From: Seminavis robusta
Lineage: Eukaryota > Bacillariophyta > Bacillariophyceae > Naviculales > Naviculaceae
Reading direction: 5' to 3'
Length of the DNA: 51,849 nt
Assembly: GCA_903772945.1 (NCBI GenBank)
Contig: CAICTM010000707.1
Coordinates: 1 to 51,849 of the forward strand
Shown piece by piece: positions 20,562 through 30,376 of the stretch. The position numbers were made by a program, and so were the translations under genes. A model generated the notes under the pieces. That model had not been told where the DNA came from. It searched no databases and saw only the letters and a list, made by a program, of their open reading frames with translations. Numbering within the stretch: position 1 is the stretch's first letter; each line of letters begins with the position of its first letter.

Positions 20562-22049
20562 ATGATCTCTCCATATTTTTTAGTAAAAGAAAAGCCCAAC
20601 AGCAAAGGCATGATGAGCGAATACGACTCTAGCAAGGCCATGAGCCACGACGACGTGAACGCGCCGGATCCAACGACCCGTTCTGTGGAGGAAGGAACCG
20701 TGGACGGATACTCCGTTTCTAGCAACGGTAAAGGAGGAGGAGACAGTGGTGGTGTTTCTTCGCTTTGGAAGAGTCTTTCGATGGGTGGCACTGTCTTTGA
20801 CGGGTTCTTGCTGGCTGCCTCTCAAGAAGTCGGTCAATCGATCCTGACACTTCCCAATGTCTTTTCCAAAGTGGGTTTTGCATGGGGTATCATTCTGGAG
20901 CTTGTCTTTGCTACCATGGCTCTCTACACCAACTTTTTGCTGGTATCCATGCACGCTCAGTATCGACACAAACTCCAAGTTACCAATGACAAGAGGCATC
21001 ACGACAAACACTACATTGCCTCGTACCACGAGATTCTAGAATCATTGGTCGGTCCCTGGTTGAAGAAATTCTCAGTGACTGTGGTCTTCTTTGCCCTGCT
21101 GGGACTCTCCACTGTACAGATTATTGCCACGGCTTCCAACTTTTACATTTTGAGCGACGCCGTGTCCAAACGAACCTGGGCTCTCATTTGGGGAAGTCTC
21201 TTTTCCCTCATTGCATTTGTTCCGACCTTTCGACACTACCGGATGCTTTCCGTATTGGGAATTCTCACGACAACCTATGTTGCCAATTACATGACAATCC
21301 AAGCGGCCATGGAAGGACCTAAAGAGGATGTAGTTTACAATGCCCCCGAGAGCGTCGAAGGCTTCTTCACTGGCTTTGTGCAGCTTTTGTTCGTCTACGG
21401 CGGCCACACATCCAACATTGAAGTGGCAGATGTCATGGACAGCCCTGGAAACTACGACAAGTCCTACTTTTGGTCCTATCTCTACGTCTTTTCGTTGACC
21501 ATGCCCAACGCCGTAACCGCGTATCACACATACGGACAAGAGGCATCCTACAATGCCAACTCGTTCAATCTGTTCCCCCGTTCATTTGCTCGCGATTTGG
21601 GGATTGTCATGATGTCTCTGCATCAGGCGGTCGCCTTTGGACTCTTTGCCGGTCCCTTGTTCCACATGTGGGAAAAGCTCATTCGCATCCACGACAAGCC
21701 ATTCAAAGTACGTGCACTGGCCCGATTGCCACTCTGTGCCTTTATGCTCTTTTTGGCCGTGGCGTTTCCCTTCTTTGGGGCCATTAATGCCGTCTTGGGA
21801 GCATTTACGACATCCTTTGGAACCTACATTATTCCCTGCGTGGGTTACAATCTCGCCTTTTCCTCGGACGATACCAGCGGTATGGTCAAGAAACCATTCC
21901 TCTCCATGCAATGGATGCGTCGAATCAACTGGGTCGTGGCAGGCTTTGTCGTTGCGGGTGGAGTGGGAGCTGGAGGATACACAAGTATCAAAAACTTCCT
22001 TCGACAGATTGAAAACTTTGACTATTTTGCCGAGTGCTACCAATGCTAA
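20562..22049 (+). CDS. AUX1/LAX-like amino acid/auxin permease family transporter
   Basis: 495 residues from the ATG at 20562; a second ATGATG at 20610 is an equally good start (479 residues). A hydrophilic serine-rich N-terminus leads into about ten membrane helices. Segments match the plant auxin influx carrier subfamily of the AAAP superfamily: LVGPWLKKF, a TASNFYILSD loop, KRTWALIWG, VYGGHTSNIEV, FPRSFARDLGIVMM, WEKLIRIHDK, LPLCAFMLFLA-FPFFG and TYIIPCVGYNLAF. It is expected at the plasma membrane as a proton-coupled importer. The substrate may be an amino acid or an indole compound; sequence alone does not settle it. The gene has no intron and no damage. Confidence 0.87.
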   Translation: MISPYFLVKEKPNSKGMMSEYDSSKAMSHDDVNAPDPTTRSVEEGTVDGYSVSSNGKGGGDSGGVSSLWKSLSMGGTVFDGFLLAASQEVGQSILTLPNVFSKVGFAWGIILELVFATMALYTNFLLVSMHAQYRHKLQVTNDKRHHDKHYIASYHEILESLVGPWLKKFSVTVVFFALLGLSTVQIIATASNFYILSDAVSKRTWALIWGSLFSLIAFVPTFRHYRMLSVLGILTTTYVANYMTIQAAMEGPKEDVVYNAPESVEGFFTGFVQLLFVYGGHTSNIEVADVMDSPGNYDKSYFWSYLYVFSLTMPNAVTAYHTYGQEASYNANSFNLFPRSFARDLGIVMMSLHQAVAFGLFAGPLFHMWEKLIRIHDKPFKVRALARLPLCAFMLFLAVAFPFFGAINAVLGAFTTSFGTYIIPCVGYNLAFSSDDTSGMVKKPFLSMQWMRRINWVVAGFVVAGGVGAGGYTSIKNFLRQIENFDYFAECYQC

Positions 22050-22662
22050 CGAGCAAGCAAGAGATGCAAAAGCAAGCAATCGCGACCGCTGATAGAAGCA
22101 ACTACAGTAACTGATAGATATGCAAGCCGGAAGAACTTAACAAGGCCTGCAGGGTTCGGTTGCTTACCTACTATATCATGCATAATCACCATGTAAACCA
22201 CACTCCAAAAGCTTCCTTCTCTTTGCTTCGTGCGTTTGACCATCGCTGCGACTTGATCGGGAACTAGGTTGGCCGACATGATCGCTACGGTACGGAATGA
22301 AGCTCGCTCGAGCTACAGAGGCAGGCTAGCCGCAGCTGTAAAAGCTTTGACAGCGCACTGACAAGAGGCAGGATTGGCAGACAGGCCTGCAAAAAGATGC
22401 GATTGACCTGGAGGTGCGGATGGACACGGAAGCAATTGCAGGCCTTCAATTCCTTCATTCCTTCGCCGATAAAAGGCAACCCAATGACGTCTCCAGGTAC
22501 TAGTATCCCTTGCAAACTGGTGAAGGACAATTGGGGATTAGAGCTGGAAAGGCGGCAAATGGCTTCCCACGGTCAGTCTCCACCGTCTCCAGCAGCCGGT
22601 ATTCAATCCCTGCTCCTCGCACCCCGGCAGCTGACAGTTGTGCTGTCTTGACAGCAGCGTCC
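22050..22662. other. intergenic region, nothing identified
   Basis: No supported gene. Frames on both strands are short and low in codon structure. Confidence 0.35.
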
Positions 22663-22989
22663 GGAAGGCCCGGTCATGCGACTGATAGTCCCGGATCCGT
22701 CAAAGTCGCGTCGGATCGCTGAAAGTCGTTCACAAAGTCGCGTGCGAGTCGTGTGCGAGTCGCACGCGACTTTCGTACGACTTTTTAAACGACTTTACGC
22801 GATCCTACGCGACTCTGTCGACTTGCTTAGAGTAATCTTGCGCGACTTTAAAAGTCGTGCGAGAAAGTCGCACGCGACTTTCATGCGACTTGCATGCGAC
22901 TTTACATACGACTTTTGATGCGACTTTGATGCTGTGTGCGACTTTATGCCGATTTTTTGGCGACTAGGGGTCGCATGACGGGGCCTTCC
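22663..22989. mobile_element. foldback/MITE-like element with GCGACTTT repeats
   Basis: About 327 bp. The left end GGAAGGCCCGGTCATGCGAC is matched in inverted orientation by the right end (reverse complement GGAAGGCCCCGTCATGCGAC), with one mismatch over the first 20 bases. The match weakens to TAGTC at 22687-22691. The interior is packed with GCGACTTT/AAAGTCGC in both orientations and GTGCGAGTCG-like palindromes, so single strands would fold extensively. No coding capacity. Target-site duplication is not obvious. It resembles a non-autonomous terminal-inverted-repeat element. Confidence 0.65.
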
Positions 22990-23728
22990 CGCTCTTTTCA
23001 GTTTTCAATCGCAAACGAGTCAGACATGCTCATATATCGTAGCGTAGAACTGGAAGGAACGTAGCTTCTACCGTGGCATCGTCGCTACCGACAGCTAGCT
23101 AGTAGACTACGGTAGCTGTCAATCTTTATTAAATCTACCAACATGTACTCTGCACTACCGGTACAGTACTACTCTGGAGTCGAGTCCAGCTGTGACATAT
23201 CATACAAGCTACCGGTACTCCAGTACCAGAGATCGAAACCGGAGTACAACGTACAACTAACTAACTGTTCAACTGTACCCCGCTCGGTGCGCACGAATTA
23301 CGTACCATTCAAAAGAGCAGTGTGTGACATCAAAAGCAGCTTTCAGAAAAAATCAATCACAGTTCAGGGTTCTCAACTGGAAAGCTGCACTGGGACCAAC
23401 TTTAAAACTTCTACTGAGATGATAACAAAAAAAAATTACTACATTCAATTTGTACTCTACTGTAGCTACTGGTAGCTACATACTCGAGGATAATGGACCT
23501 GAGTTTTGACCAACAGACCGGCAGGCCATCCTCTCCATCCTCCATGCTCCATGGTACCGGTACATGCATGCATGTCTCCAGTTGGCACAGAACGTCGAGT
23601 TTTTGTCGTCCAGGTGATTGATTAGTTCCCTGACTGTACGCGTTCTTTTTCTGAGCAGTGTTTGGGAGACTTGCGTATAGAAGAACCTCTGCGAATACTC
23701 AAGCTTTTTCATCAACTGAGCCACTTGC
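22990..23728. other. intergenic region, nothing identified
   Basis: No supported gene. CAAGCTACCGGTACTCCAGTACC and similar GGTAC/ACCGGT palindromes cluster at 23150-23240. Runs of TAGC lie at 23093-23103. Confidence 0.35.
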
Positions 23729-24203
23729 GATACACTCCAGACTTGAATATAAGAAACTCCACTATAAGAAAGCGAGCCCTGAGATTTTAGAAAATGTTAA
23801 GAAAATCTTGATGCTGAAATATCACAGACTTGTAAGAAAGCTTCCCAGTATTGAGACCTCAAAGCGTAAGAAATACTACTAGTCTGACACCATGAAAATG
23901 CTTCAAACTTGTGCTTACATCTGCAAAATTTTCTGCCTCACGGCAGACACAGTGATCACCATCTCTATTTGATCCAACCCAATTTATGAGTCCTGAGCAA
24001 GTTGAACCAAAAGGCCCAGGTTCATTGGGTGTATCCAAGTACTGACCTGCTTGACCCAGAAGCATAGTAAGAAAGTCTTCAATGCTGAAATTGGCTTGTT
24101 TTGTTAGAAAGGAACTGAGGGTCAAAAATGGTGCTGCACGGTAAGAAAGGCCCAGGGCTGCACTGAATTTGGAGATTTCTTATATGTGAGTTTGGAGTGT
24201 ATC
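23729..24203. mobile_element. second terminal-inverted-repeat element with TAAGAAA motifs
   Basis: About 475 bp. The left end GATACACTCCAGACTTGAAT, continuing ATAAGAAA, is matched by the inverted right end (reverse complement GATACACTCCAAACTCACAT, continuing ATAAGAAA). An AGCCCTG block further in is also inverted. Seven or eight TAAGAAA motifs lie inside, mostly in the same orientation. No convincing coding region and no clear target duplication. Probably a non-autonomous DNA transposon relic. Confidence 0.55.
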
Positions 24204-24962
24204 TCCGACTGGACTGAGTTAGGGGACATGAGTAATTTGAGCCCTAGTGAGCTCGTAATGTACAGTAGCCGTACAGTACAGTACTAGTAGTGCTTTTCTT
24301 CGAAAAATGGTGGATGGGACAGTTTCCTTCCGAGTGAGTCGCTTGCAAAAAGCATGAGATTTCCAAGTTCACTTGCAGAAGATTTTTTTAAATGAATTAT
24401 TGAGAGTTTCTGTGAGTCGCTTGAAATTGCACCTAGTTTACCCTGGAAAAACCCAGTGAAACCTCTTATTAATAAAAGAAGTTTAAATAGTTGTGTCGAT
24501 TGGGAAAGAACTGGAAAACGACTTAGGGATCACTTTTGTAGCATGGCCCTGTTTGGCCTCAAGGCCCGAAGAGATGTACAAACCCGAACCACTTTTACTA
24601 AACTTCCTATACAACAGAGTTAGATAAACTGAGACTGGGTTTTGGCAATCAAACTGCACAGCTAGCTATTAAATAGCTAGTAGCAGAAGCCATTGAATGG
24701 CTCACACGCAGCTTCTCCCAGTCAGTGGAAACCAACAAGAATACGCATTATCTTGCTGTTCACCCTTGCCGGAACCCAGCCAGCGCAAAACTAACTCATC
24801 TCAACCACCAACCACCACCATCTGACTTTGGCCATTCGACGATCAACCCAGCCGAACTAGGTCCACAACCAATCTCGACCTCCAGGACAAATAGCAATAG
24901 GACCAGTAACAACAGCAATTCTTACCTCTAGCTAGCTAGCTAGCCATTAGTATCTACCAACC
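24204..24962. other. 5' flank of the LQDILASR-repeat gene
   Basis: No supported gene. It includes a TACAGTACAGTACTAGTAGT stretch at 24272-24291 and a TAGC run at 24930-24943, just before the ATG. Confidence 0.4.
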
Positions 24963-27476
24963 ATGAGCGAAGAGCCAGCACCCGATGCCAAGCTCTTCTC
25001 GGGCCGCTGGACGAAGGATGAAGAAGCCTACACCGACGCCTTGATTCGAGAGTTTCGTGCGGGCAACTTGCCCGATGTGCCCGAAGGAGCGACGCTGCGC
25101 AACTACTTGGCGGATGCTATTGGGTGTCATCCCAAGCGCATCTCCAAGAAGTACGAAGGGACGGACTACAATGGTCGTCAACAGTACTGGCGTAACACAC
25201 AGTCGATTTCGGACGAAGAAGCCATGGGGCGACTCAACCAACTCGACGGGTTGCGAGTGGCCTTCAAAAAGAGCCGCGAAGCCCAAGGCAACAAGAAGGC
25301 CAGCCGACAGAGGTCGCTCAGTCGATCTCGAAAGCCCGCGGAGGGGAATGCAACTAGTAGTACTACTAGTAGTGGCAATAGTAAGCGACCGAGCATTAGT
25401 CGTTCCAAGTCGGCGCCAAAAGAATTACAAGTCTCCAAACCGCCAGCTCCGGAGGGCAAAGCCGCGTTACGCAAGACCAAGTTCTTCAAGCAACAAGCGG
25501 CGACACCGAAACAGTCTCCTGTGGCGCAAAAACCCAAGGCCGCCAAGGCAGAAGCTGCTGCGGAGGACATGATGATGATGAGTCCACCGCAGCAGCCAAA
25601 GGCACTTGCAGCCGCGGAGCCGACAACTCCACGCGCTGCTGCTGCTTCTTATCCAGGTAAGATTGCGCGGAAGAGGCCAACTCTGCCCTTGATTACTCTG
25701 AAAACGCTGGCTAACCATCCTGATTTTTTGCTGAATTCTTGTATTCACCCAGCTCTCCCAGCGGCTAGTTCCGCAGCCACCACCCAGATCACTCATAATA
25801 GTAGCTTGAATTCTATCTTGAACGTGAGTCCAGTTGCAACTGCACACAAGGGACAGGCAACTCCCCGCACTGCTCCTACTTACATGAATTCCATCTTGCA
25901 GGCGGCAAATCAGACCCCGCAAAACGGTGGTCCTAACTTGACCCAGAATCGTAGCTTGAATGCCCTCTTGAATGCGGCGCAGAACCAAGGACCATCCGCA
26001 ACGCACAATACTAACTTGAATGCCATCTTGGCGGCGTCCAGGCTGGCTAGTACCCGCCGAGGAACCAATGCCACACAACAAGGACTTGCCGGACTCGCAG
26101 GTCTGGCCAACAATGCGGCCCTCACCAACCGATTGGCAGCGGCCAATCCTCCTCCACCTCCTGCTGCAGGTCCCTCGTTGGATGCTGCCGCCTTGCTCCT
26201 GCGACGTCAAGAATTGGTGCGCCAACTCACGTCCAATGCCGCCCCGACGTTGCCCCGGGCACCCTCCGCCACCAACAACCGCTCCGATTTGGAACGCATG
26301 TTGCTGGCTGCACGACAAGCCCCGTCACAACAACAAGAACAGGCCACCACCAACACAAACAATCGAGCCGAATTGGAACGGCTCTTGTTGGCGGGAATAC
26401 CCGGTGGCCAAACTGCACGAGAGGAACCGGCACGGCCTCCTCCAGCCGCGGTTACGAATCGAGCAGAACTGGACCGTATCCTGTTGGCCGGTATTCCGGG
26501 CATGAACAACAACAATGCCAACAACAACAACAACGCTGCGGCGACACGAGAAAACACCAACAGGACACAGAGCGTAATACAAGAGTCCATGGCGGCACGA
26601 GGCAACAACGCACCTCGTGGGATTCAAGACATCTTGGCCTCGAGAACATCTGCCGCCGCTCCTGCCAACCAAACACTCCAAGACCTGTTGGCATCCGGTC
26701 AACCAAAGGCGAACCAGCCTCGGGGACTCCAAGATCTTCTAGCGTCTCGCAATGCTGCTGCTCCGCCTGAAGCAGTAAACCAACCTCGTGGACTCCAAGA
26801 CATTCTGGCGTCTCGAAACGCTGCTGCTCCCGCTGCGCCACAGGCAGCCAGCCAACCTCGGGGACTCCAGGACATCCTGGCATCACGCAATGCCGTTCAA
26901 CCTGCATCGAATCAACCTCGTGGACTGCAAGACATTCTGGCGTCTCGAAACGCTGCTGCCCCAGCAGCCAGCCAACCGCGTGCTCTCCAAGATATCCTGG
27001 CCTCTCGAAATGCACAGGCCACTCAACCTGCGGCAAACCAACCTCGTGGTCTTCAGGAAATATTGGCCTCTCGAAATGCATCTGCACAGGCCAATCAACC
27101 TGCGGCAAACCAGAATCAACCTCGTGCTCTTCAAGATATCTTGGCATCACGACGTGCTCCTGCACCCGCTGCTCCAACTGCCACGAACCAGAGCCAACCA
27201 CGCGCTCTCCAAGATATTTTGGCATCGCGGATTGCCCCCGCACCTGCCAACCAACCTCGTGCTCTCCAAGATGTTCTGGCATCGCGAAATGCGCCACCGA
27301 ATGGTGCTCCTCCTGCAATGTCGGCACGGGACTTGACGAGAAATATTTTCCAAACGTTGAGTTCTGCTCCGGGGATGGCTGCCATTTTGTCTCGAAAACG
27401 AGACGGTGTGGGAATGCCAAGCAGCAATGCAGGGGACAATCCAGCCACCAAACGCAACCGTCTGGCAGAAGCATGA
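24963..27476 (+). CDS. repeat protein with LQDILASR motifs and N-terminal ISKKYEG domain
   Basis: 837 residues if read continuously, about 805 if an intron-like segment at 25657-25752 is removed. Residues about 14-75 (GRWTKDEEAYTDALI, GATLRNYLADAIGC, RISKKYEGT) match a compact domain I know as common in diatom proteins, of unknown function and perhaps DNA-binding. A basic serine-rich stretch follows. The rest is disordered A/N/P/Q-rich sequence with about 18 short amphipathic motifs: SLNSIL-type, then NRAELERLLLAGIPG-type, then eleven LQDILASR units. The end TKRNR suggests nuclear import. A nuclear scaffold or regulator presenting many short helices is plausible but inferred. Start: ACCATGAGC at 24963. 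Confidence 0.75.
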   Translation: MSEEPAPDAKLFSGRWTKDEEAYTDALIREFRAGNLPDVPEGATLRNYLADAIGCHPKRISKKYEGTDYNGRQQYWRNTQSISDEEAMGRLNQLDGLRVAFKKSREAQGNKKASRQRSLSRSRKPAEGNATSSTTSSGNSKRPSISRSKSAPKELQVSKPPAPEGKAALRKTKFFKQQAATPKQSPVAQKPKAAKAEAAAEDMMMMSPPQQPKALAAAEPTTPRAAAASYPGKIARKRPTLPLITLKTLANHPDFLLNSCIHPALPAASSAATTQITHNSSLNSILNVSPVATAHKGQATPRTAPTYMNSILQAANQTPQNGGPNLTQNRSLNALLNAAQNQGPSATHNTNLNAILAASRLASTRRGTNATQQGLAGLAGLANNAALTNRLAAANPPPPPAAGPSLDAAALLLRRQELVRQLTSNAAPTLPRAPSATNNRSDLERMLLAARQAPSQQQEQATTNTNNRAELERLLLAGIPGGQTAREEPARPPPAAVTNRAELDRILLAGIPGMNNNNANNNNNAAATRENTNRTQSVIQESMAARGNNAPRGIQDILASRTSAAAPANQTLQDLLASGQPKANQPRGLQDLLASRNAAAPPEAVNQPRGLQDILASRNAAAPAAPQAASQPRGLQDILASRNAVQPASNQPRGLQDILASRNAAAPAASQPRALQDILASRNAQATQPAANQPRGLQEILASRNASAQANQPAANQNQPRALQDILASRRAPAPAAPTATNQSQPRALQDILASRIAPAPANQPRALQDVLASRNAPPNGAPPAMSARDLTRNIFQTLSSAPGMAAILSRKRDGVGMPSSNAGDNPATKRNRLAEA
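25657..25752 (+). other. in-frame intron-like segment (96 nt, no stop)
   Basis: Begins CAG|GTAAG and ends with a pyrimidine-rich CTTGTATTCACCCAG. A CTAAC branch-like site lies at about 25711. Length 96 is a multiple of three and the frame stays open, encoding 32 residues (KIARKRPTLP and onward) unlike the A/N/Q-rich surroundings. Either a retained or facultative intron, or coding sequence that only looks like one. Confidence 0.55.
26612..27300 (+). repeat. eleven degenerate LQDILASR-coding repeats
   Basis: Units with core CTCCAAGACATTCTGGC-TC recur eleven times with spacing from about 36 to 78 bp, separated by A/P/Q/N-rich linkers. Protein units read from GIQDILASR through TLQDLLASG and GLQDILASR (several) to ALQDVLASR. 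Confidence 0.85.
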
Positions 27477-28248
27477 TGAAGGAAGGAAGCGAGGATCGGT
27501 TTTCCTTGTCAGCCAGCTGGGTTCGAACTGGAAGTAGTAGTGAGCTCGTCTTCGTATCACTGCATATTATTCTTTTCATTTATTTTGGACATAATTGAAT
27601 AGACCACACCCGTTCGTTACAAAGAGTGTGCTACTAGCTAGTAGCTAGACAATCGTAAGTAGCGTCCTCTAGTAGCGAGATAGTCGTCCAAGAATCAGGG
27701 TTGACTTCCAGGAGGGATTCGTCGATGCCACATTTGCAAACGACACCACGGCCGCGTTCGTTGAGCTGTCTACAACTCCTTGATATTCGAAGTGCGATAC
27801 TTCAGGTACATGTATGTATTGGCATCCAGACAACTAAACTAGTCTATTCCAAACAATATCTTTGTTGGACACAACCAACAAACCTGTCAAGCTCATTTAT
27901 GTTTTCTGGGCTTGGCAATCCTCCACGATTGAATTCAAGTCGGTTCCATGGAAGCCCAACTCGTTCCGGTACCGTTCCAGCTCTTCTTGCGACACAACGT
28001 CCTCGTCGCTCTGCAGGCATATTTCCGAAGGTACAGACCAGTTCCGTTACGGTACTAGTACCGTGTACTCGTACCTGGTACACTCCTTGGTACCAAGAAT
28101 AAGTAAAGGGGGTTTTGGATTGGAGGGTGGCTTTGTGCTCATGGTAGATTGGGGATGGGCAAATCTTGCAATAGCCCTGTATTGTAATGGAGTGAGACTC
28201 GCCAAAATCAGTTAAAAATACGAAATTCGTATTTTTGCCAGAAGATAA
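27477..28248. other. intergenic region, nothing identified
   Basis: No supported gene. GGTACCGTTCCAG and GTACCGTGTAC-like palindromic bits occur at 27967-28092. Frames on both strands lack domain similarity. Confidence 0.35.
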
Positions 28249-28383
28249 ATTTAATTCGATTGCATTGGATTCGATTGCATTGAATTGGATTGAATTGGAT
28301 TCCAAATAGTACTGTTATTTATATAGTAAACTGTAATTCAATGCAATCCAATCTAATCCAATGCAATCCAATCGAATCCAATA
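28249..28383. repeat. imperfect inverted repeat of ATTGGATTCG units
   Basis: The left arm (about 28249-28303) is built of GATTGCATTGGATTCGATTG-type units. The right arm (about 28336-28383) carries the complementary CAATCCAATCGAATCCAAT-type units. They enclose a short AT-rich spacer with ACTGTTATTTATATAGTAAACTG. Could fold into a hairpin of about 50 bp. Confidence 0.65.
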
Positions 28384-28480
28384 GAGAAAAACAGCCAAAG
28401 TAAAAGATTGGCTTAGAGAACACAATTTTAAAAAAACGCTCTAACAAATTCAACACAGAGCCATGGGCAAGTTTGCTCAT

Positions 28481-28850
28481 CCCCAAATTCGAGTGCTGGG
28501 GCTGGCCATGTTATAGACAATACAGTGCTGGGGCTGGTCACGTTTTTAATCATCGGAGTGCTCAGGATGGCCATGTTACTACTAGTAGACATTGGAGTAA
28601 TCATAATAAGCAAATCTTATGGTGCTGCGTGTCTGTAGTGCTAGTAGGGCAAGTCCTGCCGGGCAATCCTGTGCTGGGGCTTGCCATAGTAGTACCGGTG
28701 GGCATTGGAGAGCTGGGGGCAACTGCTTTGGGGTCTTTAGTGCTGCGGAAAGTCTTGGGGATAATCCAGTTCTGGGGTTGCCTTGGTACAGTAGCTGCCA
28801 TGGTAGACAGCATTACAGTGCTGGGGCCATTGTACGGTACCACCTAGCTA
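28481..28850. repeat. degenerate GTGCTGGGGCTGGCCATG repeats
   Basis: A unit near AGTGCTGGGGCTGGCCATGT recurs in degraded form at about 28493, 28523, 28556, 28672 and 28818, some copies followed by GTAGACATT. Frames through it are by-products of the repeat. Confidence 0.5.
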
Positions 28851-29461
28851 GCAAGACTTCGGAGTGCTGCCGTTTGGTAGCTAGCTAGCTAGAACAAAGT
28901 AAGCCGGCAGCATCCCGCGAAGACCAAGAAACCAGCACGGCTATTGCCGGCATCTAACAGCCTCATCATCAGCAAGGAACCCACGCGATTGATTTCAAAG
29001 ATCGAGCATGCAGCAGCTGACACTTTCTCTTGCTTGCAGTGTCATCGTTTCCTGGATTCCCAGTGCGTGGTGGAGCCGGCCAGCTAATTATAAAATAGAT
29101 AAAGATAACCGGTTTGGCAAGTCGGTGCTTCCCGTGCTTCTGAAATCCAAATTCCGTCTCACTTTTTCTCGTGTAAACGTGGTTGGAGGGAATTGGAATT
29201 GGATGAATCTTCGATCGTTTGTATTTCAAGGCTCAAGCCAGCTAGCTTTCTCGCATGTATGTATGCCACGGAGACAGCCATCTCTCTTCTTCTTCTTCTT
29301 CTTCTTGACCCCTGGTGGCAGCATGAAAAAAAACTAACAATAGCCTTTTAAAAACCACAGCAATAATCGGAGAAGACAGACACACAAACCAACGGTGCTC
29401 ATGCTCTGGATTATCGATACTTTTTCTTCTTTTTCTTTTTCCCCACTAAAACCAAGCCAAA
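28851..29461. other. 5' flank of the Mpv17-family gene
   Basis: No supported gene. CT-rich microsatellites TCTTCTTCTTC at 29286-29306 and TTTCTTCTTTTTC at 29422-29440 lie upstream of the ATG. The second is immediately upstream and may be 5' UTR. Confidence 0.45.
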
Positions 29462-30376
29462 ATGATGCGGTTTGCTTCCTTCCTTGGCCTCCTCCTCCTT
29501 GTCGCTCGATGCGTGCTGGGTCTGGCGCCTACTAGTAATCATCATGCTGGTGTGAGCAGCAGTCGATCCATCAGTCCGGTAGCAAAGGTAGGATATCAGG
29601 CTCTGACCATGAGCTCCACGTCGTATGGACCCATGACAATCCTGGAAGACAAGCCTCAGCTCATGATTGGTGGTGGCCGTGGCTACCGCAACCTGTTGGT
29701 CGATGCCGACGAATTGGCGTTTCGACGCGATAATGGTAGTGCCCAAAAGAAGCTGGCATTAAAGTGCCTTGGCGGCTACACGGCCGTTGTCTTGCTGTCG
29801 TTTGCGTTGCGAAAGCTGCCTCTTGTCCTTGCCAGCCTTCCCTATTACTACCAGGCGTATCCACTGTTGGCGGGTATGGCCACGTGTGGTGTCAAGTCGG
29901 CCATTGCCGATGGCCTGTCTCAAGTGCAACAGAGCAGCAAGACTGCAACGACGTCCATGTGTCTGAGACGGAACCTCTCGGCATTGACGTATGGATCCAC
30001 CATTCTGGGGTTGGGAGGCAAAATGGCCTACACGGAACTGTTCCCACGCATCTTTGCCGCCAACAGTGGTCTGATGGGTGCTGCCGGACGATGTGCGCTG
30101 GACAACTTTGTCTTTGCGCCGCTGATTTGGCTACCCGGTGCCTATCTGGTCAAGGCTCTCTACTTTCGGTTGCCCGTCCGAGAATCGGTCCTGCAAAAGT
30201 ATACCCAAGATGTCCGCAATGAGAATCTATTGCTCAAGTACTGGTCTCTTTGGGTGCCGGCCCAGCTGGTCAACTTTTCCCTCATGCCCAAACACTTGCA
30301 AGTGCCATTTACGGCTGGAATTGGCTTTTTGTGGTTCCTCATCTTGAGTCGCCTCACGTACAAGAAAGAAGCATAG
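29462..30376 (+). CDS. Mpv17/PMP22 family membrane protein
   Basis: 304 residues, no intron. A hydrophobic signal (1-20) ends VLGLAPTS. This resembles the cleavage motif of diatom plastid bipartite presequences (small residue before an aromatic or leucine, then AP), so plastid import is possible. After a variable stretch with a hydrophobic helix at about 105-125, the core carries the family pattern: YYYQAYPLLAGMATCGVKSAIADGLSQ, then LDNFVFAPLIWLP. The C-terminal signature is LKYWSLWVPAQLVNFSLMP through GFLWFLILS. Mpv17 proteins form small channels or affect metabolite passage in mitochondrial, peroxisomal or plastid membranes; the exact function is unsettled. ATGATG start in AAAATGATGCGG. Confidence 0.85.
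   Translation: MMRFASFLGLLLLVARCVLGLAPTSNHHAGVSSSRSISPVAKVGYQALTMSSTSYGPMTILEDKPQLMIGGGRGYRNLLVDADELAFRRDNGSAQKKLALKCLGGYTAVVLLSFALRKLPLVLASLPYYYQAYPLLAGMATCGVKSAIADGLSQVQQSSKTATTSMCLRRNLSALTYGSTILGLGGKMAYTELFPRIFAANSGLMGAAGRCALDNFVFAPLIWLPGAYLVKALYFRLPVRESVLQKYTQDVRNENLLLKYWSLWVPAQLVNFSLMPKHLQVPFTAGIGFLWFLILSRLTYKKEA

Noticed and set aside
26452..27579. 375-codon minus-strand frame opposite the LQDILASR array
   Set aside because: Its repeats (LGEHEVGW-like) are the antisense reading of the plus-strand repeats, and the plus frame has the domain, start and composition of a gene.
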